A stretch of 54,935 nt of DNA from QPJE01 sp051747745 (lineage in GTDB: Bacteria; Bacillota; Halanaerobiia; Halanaerobiales; Halanaerobiaceae), in contig JBNJGL010000009.1 in the NCBI GenBank assembly GCA_051747745.1, forward strand, positions 1 through 54,935, given 5' to 3'. The position numbers were made by a program, and so were the translations under genes. The notes under the pieces are model-generated. The model was not told the DNA's origin and searched no databases. It was given only the letters and a program-made list of their open reading frames with translations. This document shows, one piece after another, positions 1 through 7,418 of the stretch. Numbering within the stretch: position 1 is the stretch's first letter; each line of letters begins with the position of its first letter.

Positions 1-2
1 CT

Positions 3-53
3 GACAGCCTATATAATAATTCAAGAGTGAAGGATATAGTGGAAAATAATTAA
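3..53 (+). CDS. C-terminal tail of an unidentified upstream gene (partial)
   Basis: An open frame enters from the left edge and ends with TAA after 16 codons (tail reads DSLYNNSRVKDIVENN). The other two forward frames stop earlier. A good intrinsic terminator follows 13 bases later, which fits the end of a real gene. The tail is too short to assign a family. The frame choice rests only on openness and on the terminator. Confidence 0.35.
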   Translation, partial: DSLYNNSRVKDIVENN

Positions 54-65
54 TAAATCTTTATG

Positions 66-92
66 AGTCAGCCTTTAATAGGGCTGATTTTT
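66..92 (+). terminator. Rho-independent terminator after the left-edge gene
   Basis: TCAGCC at 68-73 pairs with GGCTGA at 82-87 around an 8-base loop and is followed by a run of five T. It should end transcription entering from the left and separates that gene from the convergent minus-strand cyclotransferase gene. Confidence 0.7.
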
Positions 93-187
93 ATTATTAC
101 TGGAAATATTCTTGAGTTAGGTGATTGAAACTATGTTCAGCAGGATAGATCTTTTGGTCGGTCTGCTGTCAAAGGGGAAACTCCGAA

Positions 188-949
188 CTATTCAACAACT
201 TCAATTTCAAAGATATGCGGCCACAACTTACCGGTTACAAATAGCCTGCCGGTATGTTCATCAAAAGCAATGCCATTTAAAACATCTATTTCATGTGTAT
301 AATTTTCCGGATCAATAATACCGGACACATTGATCATAGAATTTATTTCTCCATTTTCAGGGTCTATCCGCAAAATATAGTCTTCAAACCATACATTGGC
401 AAAAATTTCACCATTTATATATTCCAGTTCATTTAGATTAGAAATTTTTTCTCCATATGCCGCTACTTCTATAGTTTTAAGCACCGAAAAATCTTCCGGG
501 TCTCTGTAATATATTGTATTACTTCCATTGCTCATTATTAGGTACTTACCATCATTTGTCAGCCCCCAGCCTTCGCCTTTATAATTGAACTTTTGCAGCA
601 GATTAAAATTCAGATCATAAACATAGGCAGTATTTTCCTTCCATGTAAGCTGATATATTTTATCGTTCAGTATAGTTATACCTTCTCCAAAATGATTTCC
701 GGGAAGATTTTTTGTTTTTACTATTTCACCAGTATTTAAATTGATCTTTTTTAATGATGATTTACCATACAGTCCAGTACCTTCATATAAAAAGCCATTG
801 AAAAATTCCAGCCCCTGAGTAAAAGCTCTGCTGTCATGTGGATAGGTATTAACAATTTTAAAGCTGTAAGTTTTAATTTCTGCAGATGCATCAGATGTGA
901 CGGCAAAAATAATAAGGATTAATAAAGGTAATAATATCATTTTTTTCAT
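188..949 (-). CDS. Exported glutaminyl-peptide cyclotransferase (glutamine cyclotransferase family)
   Basis: Likely converts N-terminal glutamine of peptides or proteins to pyroglutamate, outside the cytoplasmic membrane. The protein (about 253 residues) opens with a signal peptide (MKKM, a Leu/Ile-rich core, then DASA before the predicted cleavage). The mature part shows the plant-type cyclotransferase signature in order: YPHDSRAFTQGLEF, LYEGTGLYGKSSL, FGEGI, YQLTWKE, GEGWGLT, LNELEY and, near the C-terminus, NGIAFD and LFVTGKLWPHIFEI. This family folds as a beta-propeller, and the length is normal. Two ATGs are adjacent; the second (949) lies 5 bases after GGAG and is preferred over 952. 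It is a single gene opposite to all others in the window and is not part of the motility units. The substrate is unknown. Confidence 0.85.
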   Translation of the reverse strand: MKKMILLPLLILIIFAVTSDASAEIKTYSFKIVNTYPHDSRAFTQGLEFFNGFLYEGTGLYGKSSLKKINLNTGEIVKTKNLPGNHFGEGITILNDKIYQLTWKENTAYVYDLNFNLLQKFNYKGEGWGLTNDGKYLIMSNGSNTIYYRDPEDFSVLKTIEVAAYGEKISNLNELEYINGEIFANVWFEDYILRIDPENGEINSMINVSGIIDPENYTHEIDVLNGIAFDEHTGRLFVTGKLWPHIFEIEVVE

Positions 950-1115
950 CATGTCTCCTTTCTCTCCTGTAATAATTATTCTTCAGAAAAGTTAAAGTGC
1001 CTGCAAATATTATTTTTTTTTCTGCAAAATAATTATTCTGGTTAAAAAGAAGAGTATTTTTGAGTATATAAATTTTAATCAACTGAGATATGCTTTAATA
1101 AGCAGTGAAGATATT

Positions 1116-1142
1116 TAAGTTTTAGTATGATAATAACGATAA
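1116..1142 (+). promoter_or_regulatory. Sigma-28-like promoter for the first chemoreceptor
   Basis: TAAG (1116-1119), a 15-base spacer, then AACGATAA (1135-1142). The sigma-28/SigD consensus is TAAA-N15-GCCGATAA. The same -10, extended as AACGATAATAAT, occurs before the fliW-csrA cluster at 3467. The leader to the gene would be about 95 bases. The match is by eye. Confidence 0.5.
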
Positions 1143-1241
1143 TAATTACGTGGAAGATTAATGAAGAGTCAGAGATGAAATGACTTTACATAAATATGAT
1201 TAAATAAAATTTGTAGAGAAAGAGGAGAGGAATTATAAAAT

Positions 1242-3263
1242 ATGAAATTATTAAAATTTAAGTCGATCAGAGCAAAATTTTTAGTACCAACACTGATAGT
1301 ACTGATAGCAGGAATGGCAGTAATAGGATATATAGGTTATGATACGCAGAGAGATTATATAATGAATCAGACTGAAGAAACAGCGACTTCTAAGATGGAA
1401 GAAATTAAAACTATTATAGATGACAGGAGAGAAAATGCCCAGCTTACAGAAGAGGCAATAGATAAATACCTCATTACAATAGCCAGAACGGTCGATCAAT
1501 TTTTGGCAACAACATCTGACCCAATGCTCCAGGGGAAGATAAATGCAATGATGGAAGAATTGAATTTGGAAGAAATTCATGTAACAGATGCAGATGGAGT
1601 AATAAGGTGGTCCAGTGTCAGAGATTTTATCGGATTTGATTTTAAGGAATCCGATCAGACAAAGCCATTTTTGGAAGGACTGGAAAATGAGGATTTTGAG
1701 CTGGCCCAGGCACCTCAGCAGAGAGGGTCAGATGGAGAACTGTTTAAATATATTGGAGTGGGAAGAACAGATAAGCCCGGAGTTGTACAGATTGGAGTAC
1801 AGCCGGCAGAACTGCAGGAAATTTTAGCAAAAATAGATATTACTCGTACTGCAGAAACAACCAAATACGGCAGAAATGGTTATATTTATATAACAAACCA
1901 GAATGGAAATATAATAAGTCATCCTGACAGCAGCCTGATAGGCAGCAGTATTACAGATTACAGCTGGGGGAATAAAATATTAAACCAGCAGGAAGGCAGT
2001 GATATCATCAATCTGGAAGGAAAAGAACTCCTCCAGCATTATATGCCTTATGATGATTATATAATAGTAACAGCACTGCCAACTTCAGAATATCAATCAG
2101 CACTGGATACATATAGAAATAAAATACTGATTACCATATTAATTGCAATTATTATAGCTTCAATAATAGTCTTTATGGCAACCTCGTCTGTAGTAAAACC
2201 ACTTAAAAACGCTATCGGTTTTGCAGAAGAAATAGCGGATGGGAACCTTTCTGTAGCAGAGCTGAAAGTAAAAACTAAAGATGAAGTAGGAGAACTGTCA
2301 GAAGCACTTAATAATATGCTTAAAAATCTGAAAGGACTTGTAGGTCAGGTGATGGATATATCTGGCAATCTGTCGGCTTCCAGTGAAGAACTTTCCGCAT
2401 CAGGTGAAGAAGTAGCAGCATCTGCCGAACATGTTGGAACAGCAATTCAGGATGTGGCTTCAGGTGCCGAAGAACAGTCTGCACAAGCAGAGGAAACAAA
2501 TGCTCTGCTCAATGAACTGACAGAACAGATTAATGATGTAAATAGTTCTTCTGAAGCAATGAACAGAAAGGCAGATGAAGTAATAGAAAATATTGAGGTT
2601 GGTGACAGATCTATAGAAAGTTCTGTATCTGAAGTTAATAAACTTAAGGAAAATTCCAACAATGTATCTGATGCTATAGACTCTCTTGCTGAATCATCAC
2701 AGAGAATTGGTGAGATAGTACAGCTAATAAAAGATATATCTGCTCAGACAAATCTGCTTGCTCTAAATGCAGCTATAGAGGCTGCCAGAGCAGGAGAAGC
2801 CGGAAGAGGATTTAGTGTTGTTGCAGATGAAATAAGAGAACTGGCTGAACAATCAGGTGAGGCTACAGAAGAAATATCAGACCTGATTGGTGGAATTCAG
2901 AAAGATGTAGAAGTATCAGTTAAAAATATGAAACAGACAGAAGAAGCTGTAGATACAAGTGTAAATTCAATAGAAGAAAGTGGAAAATCGTTTGATGATA
3001 TAAGACAGGCAGCTTCTGTTTTAAATAATATTATAGAAAATATAGGACAGCAGGCTGAAAAGATGGAACTCAACAGTGATGAAGTAGAATCTGCAGTAAA
3101 ACAGATTGCAGCAGTCAGCCAGACAGCGGCAAGTAATGCAGAAGAAGTTGCTGCAGCAAGTGAAGAACAGAGTGCCTCCACAGAAGAAATTGTGAATTCT
3201 GCTCAGGAACTTGCAGAAATGGCTCAGGAACTATCAAATGCAGTAAATAAATTCAGAATTTAA
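1242..3263 (+). CDS. Methyl-accepting chemotaxis protein (Cache-type sensor)
   Basis: Membrane chemoreceptor of 673 residues that would signal to CheA through CheW. TM1 is near residues 13-33. An extracytoplasmic sensor at about 34-290 contains the Cache-like stretch YGRNGYIYITNQNGNIISHP. TM2 is near 295-313, followed by HAMP (about 317-368, with VVKPL and DEVGELSEALNNM) and a long coiled-coil signalling domain. The hairpin tip, with QTNLLALNAAIEAARAGEAG, is at about 501-520. There is no C-terminal CheR-tethering pentapeptide. The start has an AGAGGAGAGG ribosome site. It stands alone: a sigma-28-like promoter upstream and a terminator downstream make it monocistronic. The ligand cannot be read from the sequence. 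Confidence 0.93.
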   Translation: MKLLKFKSIRAKFLVPTLIVLIAGMAVIGYIGYDTQRDYIMNQTEETATSKMEEIKTIIDDRRENAQLTEEAIDKYLITIARTVDQFLATTSDPMLQGKINAMMEELNLEEIHVTDADGVIRWSSVRDFIGFDFKESDQTKPFLEGLENEDFELAQAPQQRGSDGELFKYIGVGRTDKPGVVQIGVQPAELQEILAKIDITRTAETTKYGRNGYIYITNQNGNIISHPDSSLIGSSITDYSWGNKILNQQEGSDIINLEGKELLQHYMPYDDYIIVTALPTSEYQSALDTYRNKILITILIAIIIASIIVFMATSSVVKPLKNAIGFAEEIADGNLSVAELKVKTKDEVGELSEALNNMLKNLKGLVGQVMDISGNLSASSEELSASGEEVAASAEHVGTAIQDVASGAEEQSAQAEETNALLNELTEQINDVNSSSEAMNRKADEVIENIEVGDRSIESSVSEVNKLKENSNNVSDAIDSLAESSQRIGEIVQLIKDISAQTNLLALNAAIEAARAGEAGRGFSVVADEIRELAEQSGEATEEISDLIGGIQKDVEVSVKNMKQTEEAVDTSVNSIEESGKSFDDIRQAASVLNNIIENIGQQAEKMELNSDEVESAVKQIAAVSQTAASNAEEVAAASEEQSASTEEIVNSAQELAEMAQELSNAVNKFRI

Positions 3264-3291
3264 TGGATCTATAAGCAAATATTTAAGATTG

Positions 3292-3330
3292 AGCCAGGTT
3301 GAGATTTTTCTTGATCTGGCTTTAATTTAA
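3292..3330 (+). terminator. Rho-independent terminator after the first chemoreceptor
   Basis: A stem of about 12 base pairs (AGCCAGGTTGAG with CTTGATCTGGCT, including three G-U pairs) closes an ATTTTT loop and is followed by a T-rich tail. It isolates the lone receptor gene from the next cluster. Confidence 0.7.
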
Positions 3331-3448
3331 AATTGTTAAGTTCTCTTTATAAAAAACATTTTATCATTATTGTATTAAATCTGCAGCTAAAAAGCAGTAT
3401 GGCAGCTTTAATTTAAGCTCACTGCACCATATGAGCTATAGCGAAACT

Positions 3449-3474
3449 TAAATATTAACTTAAATTAACGATAA
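3449..3474 (+). promoter_or_regulatory. Sigma-28-like promoter for the fliW-csrA-fliS cluster
   Basis: TAAA (3449-3452), a 14-base spacer, then AACGATAA (3467-3474), continuing as TAATAAT. This is close to TAAA-N15-GCCGATAA. It lies about 35 bases before the ribosome site of the first gene and suggests FliA-dependent, late-class expression of the cluster. Confidence 0.55.
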
Positions 3475-3508
3475 TAATAATGATAGCAGATTCAAGGGGG
3501 GCGGTATT

Positions 3509-3796
3509 TTGATAGGAAGTGGAATAAACAAAAATTTGCTAAAAGTTTATGTTGATAACTATCCAGCCAGAAAAGATATCGGCCTCTATAATATTGCAGA
3601 TAGAGGTAAAGATATTGCTGAAAAAGGTCAGCAGACTGCACTTGAGGCAGCCTCTTTTTATGCAGAAACAGGTGATAAGCTGAGAGATTTTGAAAATTAT
3701 AAGATTTCTGACCTTGCAGAAGAAATTATGTATACAGAGGAAAGGGAATTAACATTAAAATTTAAAAGAGGACCAAATATAGATGTTAGAGTATAA
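3509..3796 (+). CDS. Short DUF6470-like protein encoded beside fliW
   Basis: A 95-residue protein starting at TTG behind a strong GGGGGG-type ribosome site. The stretch from about residue 20 (RKDIGLYNIADRGKDIAEKG, then ALEAASFYAETGDKLRDFEN) and the C-terminal KFKRGPNIDV resemble the C-terminal half of DUF6470 proteins, which commonly sit immediately before fliW in Firmicutes. Those homologues are about twice as long, so the N-terminal part is missing or replaced here. The function of the family is unknown. Position, co-direction and the 18-base gap to fliW support a link to the flagellar checkpoint genes. The family call is from recalled motifs only. Confidence 0.6.
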   Translation: MIGSGINKNLLKVYVDNYPARKDIGLYNIADRGKDIAEKGQQTALEAASFYAETGDKLRDFENYKISDLAEEIMYTEERELTLKFKRGPNIDVRV

Positions 3797-3814
3797 ATTA
3801 AAGGAGGGATTTGA

Positions 3815-4261
3815 TTGGAAATTCTGAGCCGAGATTTTGGAAAAATAGAGATAGAAAAAGAAAATATACTGTATTTTAATGAAGGGCTGCCGGGTTTTGA
3901 AGACCACAGAGAATTTGTGCTTCTTCCCTACAGTGAAGATTCTCCTTTTATAATAATGCAGTCACTAAAAAAGGCAGATATTGCTTTTATTACAGTCGAG
4001 CCGGGAAATCTCATTGACAATTATGAGTTTGAGATAAGTGATAAAGCAGAAAAAGAATTGAAGATAAATGATATTGAAGATGTTCTGGTGCTCAATATAA
4101 TAACACTAAAGGATAAGCTGGAGGAAATTACAGTTAATCTTTCTGCTCCACTGGTAATCAATATGTACGAAAAGTTGGGAAAGCAGATTATACTGAATAA
4201 TCAAGAATATAAGGTTAAATATCCCCTCTTTTCTTCTAAAGAACTTGAGGTGGGAGAATAA
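3815..4261 (+). CDS. fliW: Flagellar assembly factor FliW
   Basis: FliW binds free flagellin and otherwise binds and antagonises CsrA, coupling flagellin translation to its export. This 148-residue protein has the family pattern: an N-terminal beta strand (LSRDFGKIEIEKENILYFNE), the conserved GLPGFEDHREFVLLP block at about residues 28-42, SPFIIMQSL, and a C-terminal LSAPLVINM region. The TTG start lies 7 bases behind AAGGAGGG. The stop overlaps the csrA start by one base (TAATG), so the two are probably translationally coupled, as usual for this partner pair. Confidence 0.93.
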   Translation: MEILSRDFGKIEIEKENILYFNEGLPGFEDHREFVLLPYSEDSPFIIMQSLKKADIAFITVEPGNLIDNYEFEISDKAEKELKINDIEDVLVLNIITLKDKLEEITVNLSAPLVINMYEKLGKQIILNNQEYKVKYPLFSSKELEVGE

Positions 4262-4488
4262 TGCTTGTTCTGTCGCGCAAACTCAATGAAAAAATAGTTA
4301 TTGATGGTGAGATCGAAATAACTGTAGTTGGTATAGAAAATGGAAAAGTTCAGATTGGTATAGATGCACCAGAGGAAGTAGAAATTTTAAGAAAAGAATT
4401 GATTGAAGAAGTAACGGAAGAAAATAAGGCAGCTGTTATGAAAACTGAAGCTGCTGATAAACTGGAAAAATTTAAATTTAAAAAATGA
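4261..4488 (+). CDS. csrA: Carbon storage/translational regulator CsrA
   Basis: RNA-binding dimer that blocks translation of target mRNAs at GGA motifs; in Bacillus the target is flagellin mRNA. The 75-residue sequence starts with the invariant MLVLSRKLNEKI and continues with IEITVV and VQIGIDAPEEVEILRKEL, the RNA-contact strands. The C-terminal extension is long and charged (to EKFKFKK), somewhat longer than the 60-65 residues of enteric CsrA and like clostridial forms. It overlaps fliW by one base. Candidate targets in this window are discussed in the findings. Confidence 0.96.
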   Translation: MLVLSRKLNEKIVIDGEIEITVVGIENGKVQIGIDAPEEVEILRKELIEEVTEENKAAVMKTEAADKLEKFKFKK

Positions 4489-4600
4489 GTTAGCGACGCA
4501 AATAACCTTTTTGTGGGAGATCCAAAAAATAATTTTTTCAGCAAATGATTTCCATTTATGACATATTATATGATAAAATAATATGATAGGGAGGATAATT

Positions 4601-5008
4601 ATGAAAGGTAGAAAGGCTGAACAGCAGTATAAACAGATGCAGATTAAGACAGCAACACCTGGTAAACTGCTTTTAATGCTCTATCAGGGGAGTATTAAAT
4701 TTATGAAGCTTGCTGTAAAAGGGATAGAAATGAATGATATTGAGGTAGCACATGAAAATATCATTAAAGCTCAGAATATTATTCTGGAATTAAAAGGAAC
4801 TTTAAATAAAGAACAGGGTGGAGAAATTGCCGAAAATTTAGAAAGACTGTATGATTTTATTTATCAGGAACTTCTCAGGGCAAATCTCCGCAAGGAAAAA
4901 GAACATATTGAAAATGTGATTCCACTGGTAGAAGAACTTTTTGAATCCTATCAGGAAATAGTTAACAGGCGGAATTCAAAAAAACTTAAAGTAAATGTAG
5001 GTGGCTAA
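4601..5008 (+). CDS. fliS: Flagellin export chaperone FliS
   Basis: Cytoplasmic chaperone that holds the flagellin C-terminus before export. It is 135 residues, all helical in character. The family signature is QQYKQMQIKTATPGKLLLML at about residues 8-27, followed by the second helix with ALKAQNI-like HENIIKAQNIILEL and the LYDFIYQELLRANLRKEKEH block. The ATG at 4601 is 6-7 bases behind GGGAGG; a longer in-frame ATG at 4583 lacks a ribosome site. It is separated from csrA by 112 bases holding no clear terminator. The next gene begins 2 bases after its stop. Flagellin itself is not in the window. Confidence 0.93.
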   Translation: MKGRKAEQQYKQMQIKTATPGKLLLMLYQGSIKFMKLAVKGIEMNDIEVAHENIIKAQNIILELKGTLNKEQGGEIAENLERLYDFIYQELLRANLRKEKEHIENVIPLVEELFESYQEIVNRRNSKKLKVNVGG

Positions 5009-5010
5009 TT

Positions 5011-5382
5011 ATGGAGGAGCTTCTCCAGCTTTACGAAAAATTAAGTGATTTAATGGACAGAGAAAAAAAGTTTATTGAATCAGAAGAAATAGGCTCTCTT
5101 TCTAATAATTTGGAAGAAAAAGAAAAGATAATGAAAAAAATTGAAAGATTTGATATAGATGAATATTTTGCGCAGCTGGAAGATGGAGCAGAAAAAGCGA
5201 AATATCTCTACAGGAGACTGGAAGAATTAAAGAATGCTGAAGCAGAAAATATTAAAGAAATGCAGAACAGCCGCAGAGAAATAAAAGAAAAATTAGTAAA
5301 ACTGTACAGCAGAGAAAAAAGTATCAAAGGTTATAGAAATAAGGGTAAATTTGAAGCTAAATTCTTTGATGAAAAGAAGTAA
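5011..5382 (+). CDS. Small coiled-coil protein, probable FliT/FlgN-like flagellar chaperone
   Basis: A 123-residue, strongly charged, almost entirely helical protein. The N-terminal part (LQLYEKLSDLMDREKKFIES then LEEKEKIMKKIERFD) has the heptad-like pattern and the EKEKIMKKI-type motif of FliT/FlgN export chaperones. It starts 2 bases after the fliS stop, exactly where fliT-like genes follow fliS in Firmicutes, and is likely translationally coupled to it. Sequence conservation in these chaperones is poor, so the choice between FliT and FlgN, or another coiled-coil protein, cannot be settled by reading. No membrane segment or signal peptide is present. Confidence 0.55.
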   Translation: MEELLQLYEKLSDLMDREKKFIESEEIGSLSNNLEEKEKIMKKIERFDIDEYFAQLEDGAEKAKYLYRRLEELKNAEAENIKEMQNSRREIKEKLVKLYSREKSIKGYRNKGKFEAKFFDEKK

Positions 5383-5403
5383 TCGTGTGAAAGAGGGATG
5401 AAT

Positions 5404-7386
5404 GTGAAAAGTTTAAAATTAAAAATAATGTTTGTAATAAGTCTAATGGTTGTAATATTATTTGGAGCCAGCTTTTATCTGGCTGAGAATCAGGTAGCAG
5501 ATATTCTCGAAGATAACATAATTCATTCCGCAGACCAGGTATCAGATAGTAATGCCAAAATACTTGAAGAATGGTTTTCGGGCATCAACAATGAGATGAA
5601 ACTTTTAACACAGTCAGATACAGTGCAGAGCATGGAATGGGACAGGCAGTTTGCCTATCTTAGGAGAGCAATGGAAGAGCTGGATGATATAGAAACATTT
5701 TATACAGCAAATAGGCAGGGCCACTTTAATATAACAAGTGGTGGTGAAGGAAGTATAGCTGACAGAGAGTATTTTAAAGAGATTATAAAAACACAGGAAC
5801 CGGTTGTTTCCAGCCCAATTTATAATAAGGATACAGGTGAGCTGGTTGTTGCGGTTGTTCATCCAATTTTTAATCAGGGATATTTCAATGGAATTCTCGG
5901 TGCAACTGTAAAATTGGATCGTTTAAGTGAGATTGCGTCCGGTATGAATATAAATGGAGAAGGCCGCGGATTTATAATTGATAATCAAAATAATATGCTT
6001 GCACATCCAGAAAAAGAGTTTCTGGGTAATAATAAATTTTATCAGCAGGCAGGTACAGAGTTAAAAAATATTCTGGATAAAATGTCAGCAGGAGAAGACC
6101 TGACACTGCGCTATTCTCAGGGGGGAAAGAACTTCCTTATATCTTTTGCACCAGTACCAGGAACTGATTGGTCACTTGCAACTGAAGTTGACGAAAAAAT
6201 AATATTTTCAGTGCTCGACAATTTAACCCGTTCTTTTGTACTTTATGCAGTAATAGGAATCCTTCTGGCACTGCTGATTGCTTATCTGATTGCTCGTTAT
6301 GTAGCAGAACCGATCAAGATCGTCAGTCAGGAAGCAGAAAAAGTTGCAGATGGAAATTTAATTGTTAAAAAAGGTGACAATAGAAAAGTTAACAAAAGAA
6401 AAGATGAAATTGGTACTTTAATTGAATCATTCAAATTTATGCGCAGCAATCTGCGTCAGATGATAATTGAACTTATTGAATCTATAGAACAGATGTCTGC
6501 TTCCAGTGAAGAACTAAATGCAACCGGAACCCAGTTAGGTAAAGCTGCATCGGAAGTAAGCTCCTCAGTAGAAGATATAGCCAGTGGGACAGAAGAGCAG
6601 ACTGCAATGGTAGGACAGACACAGGAAAATATAAATGGTCTGGTTTTAAAAGTAAAAGATATAAACCAGCTGTCAGATGATATGGATGAACTGGCAGCAG
6701 AAGTGATGAAAAGTATTGAAGCAGGAAATAAATCGCTGGATAATTCTGCAGACAGGATTAAAAATGTTAAAGAAAACTCTCTTTCTGCAGCAGATATGAT
6801 ATATAAACTTGGCGATCTTTCGGAAGAAATAGGTGGAATTGTTGATTTAATTAAGGGTATATCCTCACAGACAAATCTTCTTGCATTAAACGCAGCTATA
6901 GAAGCTGCCAGAGCAGGAGAAGCAGGTAGAGGATTTAGTGTTGTTGCAGATGAGATAAGACAGCTTGCCGAAGAATCGTCAGATGCAACAGATAGAATTT
7001 CAGAACTGGTAGAGGAAGTTCAGAATAATGTATCTTCTGCAGTTAAAGAGATGGACAGCAGTGTGGATATAGTTGCTGAGAGTGTTGAATCTATAAAATA
7101 CACCGGGCACAGTTTTAATTATATTCAGGAAAAATCAGCAGAATTAAGAGATATAATAGAGAAAATTTCTCAGAGTCTTGAAGAAATCTTAGGTGACAGT
7201 GATCAGGTAGACAAAGCAGTAAAAAATATTGCACATGTTACACGCGAATCTGCTTCAAAAGCGGAAAATGTTGCTGCATCGGCTGAAGAGCAGACAGCAG
7301 CTACCGAAGAAATAGCTGCAGCATCAGAAGATCTGGCAGAAATGGCTGAAAAATTAAATCAACTTGTGGGGCGTTTTGAAGTTTAA
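5404..7386 (+). CDS. Methyl-accepting chemotaxis protein (dCache sensor)
   Basis: Chemoreceptor of about 660 residues. TM1 lies at residues 8-27. The dCache domain (about 30-270) carries the hallmark REYFKEIIKTQEPVVSSPIY then GELVVAVVHPIF, and a distal FIIDNQNNMLAHP. TM2 is near 279-300, then HAMP and the signalling coiled coil with tip QTNLLALNAAIEAARAGEAG. The open frame begins at ATG 5398, but AGAGGG ends directly at that codon. GTG at 5404 is correctly spaced (6 bases) and gives the typical MKSLKLKIMF start. It is co-directional between the fliT-like gene and cheA, 32 bases before cheA. Confidence 0.92.
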   Translation: MKSLKLKIMFVISLMVVILFGASFYLAENQVADILEDNIIHSADQVSDSNAKILEEWFSGINNEMKLLTQSDTVQSMEWDRQFAYLRRAMEELDDIETFYTANRQGHFNITSGGEGSIADREYFKEIIKTQEPVVSSPIYNKDTGELVVAVVHPIFNQGYFNGILGATVKLDRLSEIASGMNINGEGRGFIIDNQNNMLAHPEKEFLGNNKFYQQAGTELKNILDKMSAGEDLTLRYSQGGKNFLISFAPVPGTDWSLATEVDEKIIFSVLDNLTRSFVLYAVIGILLALLIAYLIARYVAEPIKIVSQEAEKVADGNLIVKKGDNRKVNKRKDEIGTLIESFKFMRSNLRQMIIELIESIEQMSASSEELNATGTQLGKAASEVSSSVEDIASGTEEQTAMVGQTQENINGLVLKVKDINQLSDDMDELAAEVMKSIEAGNKSLDNSADRIKNVKENSLSAADMIYKLGDLSEEIGGIVDLIKGISSQTNLLALNAAIEAARAGEAGRGFSVVADEIRQLAEESSDATDRISELVEEVQNNVSSAVKEMDSSVDIVAESVESIKYTGHSFNYIQEKSAELRDIIEKISQSLEEILGDSDQVDKAVKNIAHVTRESASKAENVAASAEEQTAATEEIAAASEDLAEMAEKLNQLVGRFEV

Positions 7387-7418
7387 ATAAAACACCTCAA
7401 AAATGGGAGGTAAGTTAA

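Noticed and set aside
120..187. CAGCAG...CTGCTG inverted repeat near the left edge as a terminator for the minus-strand cyclotransferase gene
   Set aside because: On the minus strand no T-run follows the stem, and the loop is long. No reliable terminator for that gene was found.
4489..4600. Possible second c-di-GMP riboswitch between csrA and fliS because of GACGCAAA
   Set aside because: Only the short GACGCAAA string matches; the P3 stem and GCCAGG-type 3' core are missing. The nearby GTTA/TAAC pairing with a T-run is too weak for a terminator call.
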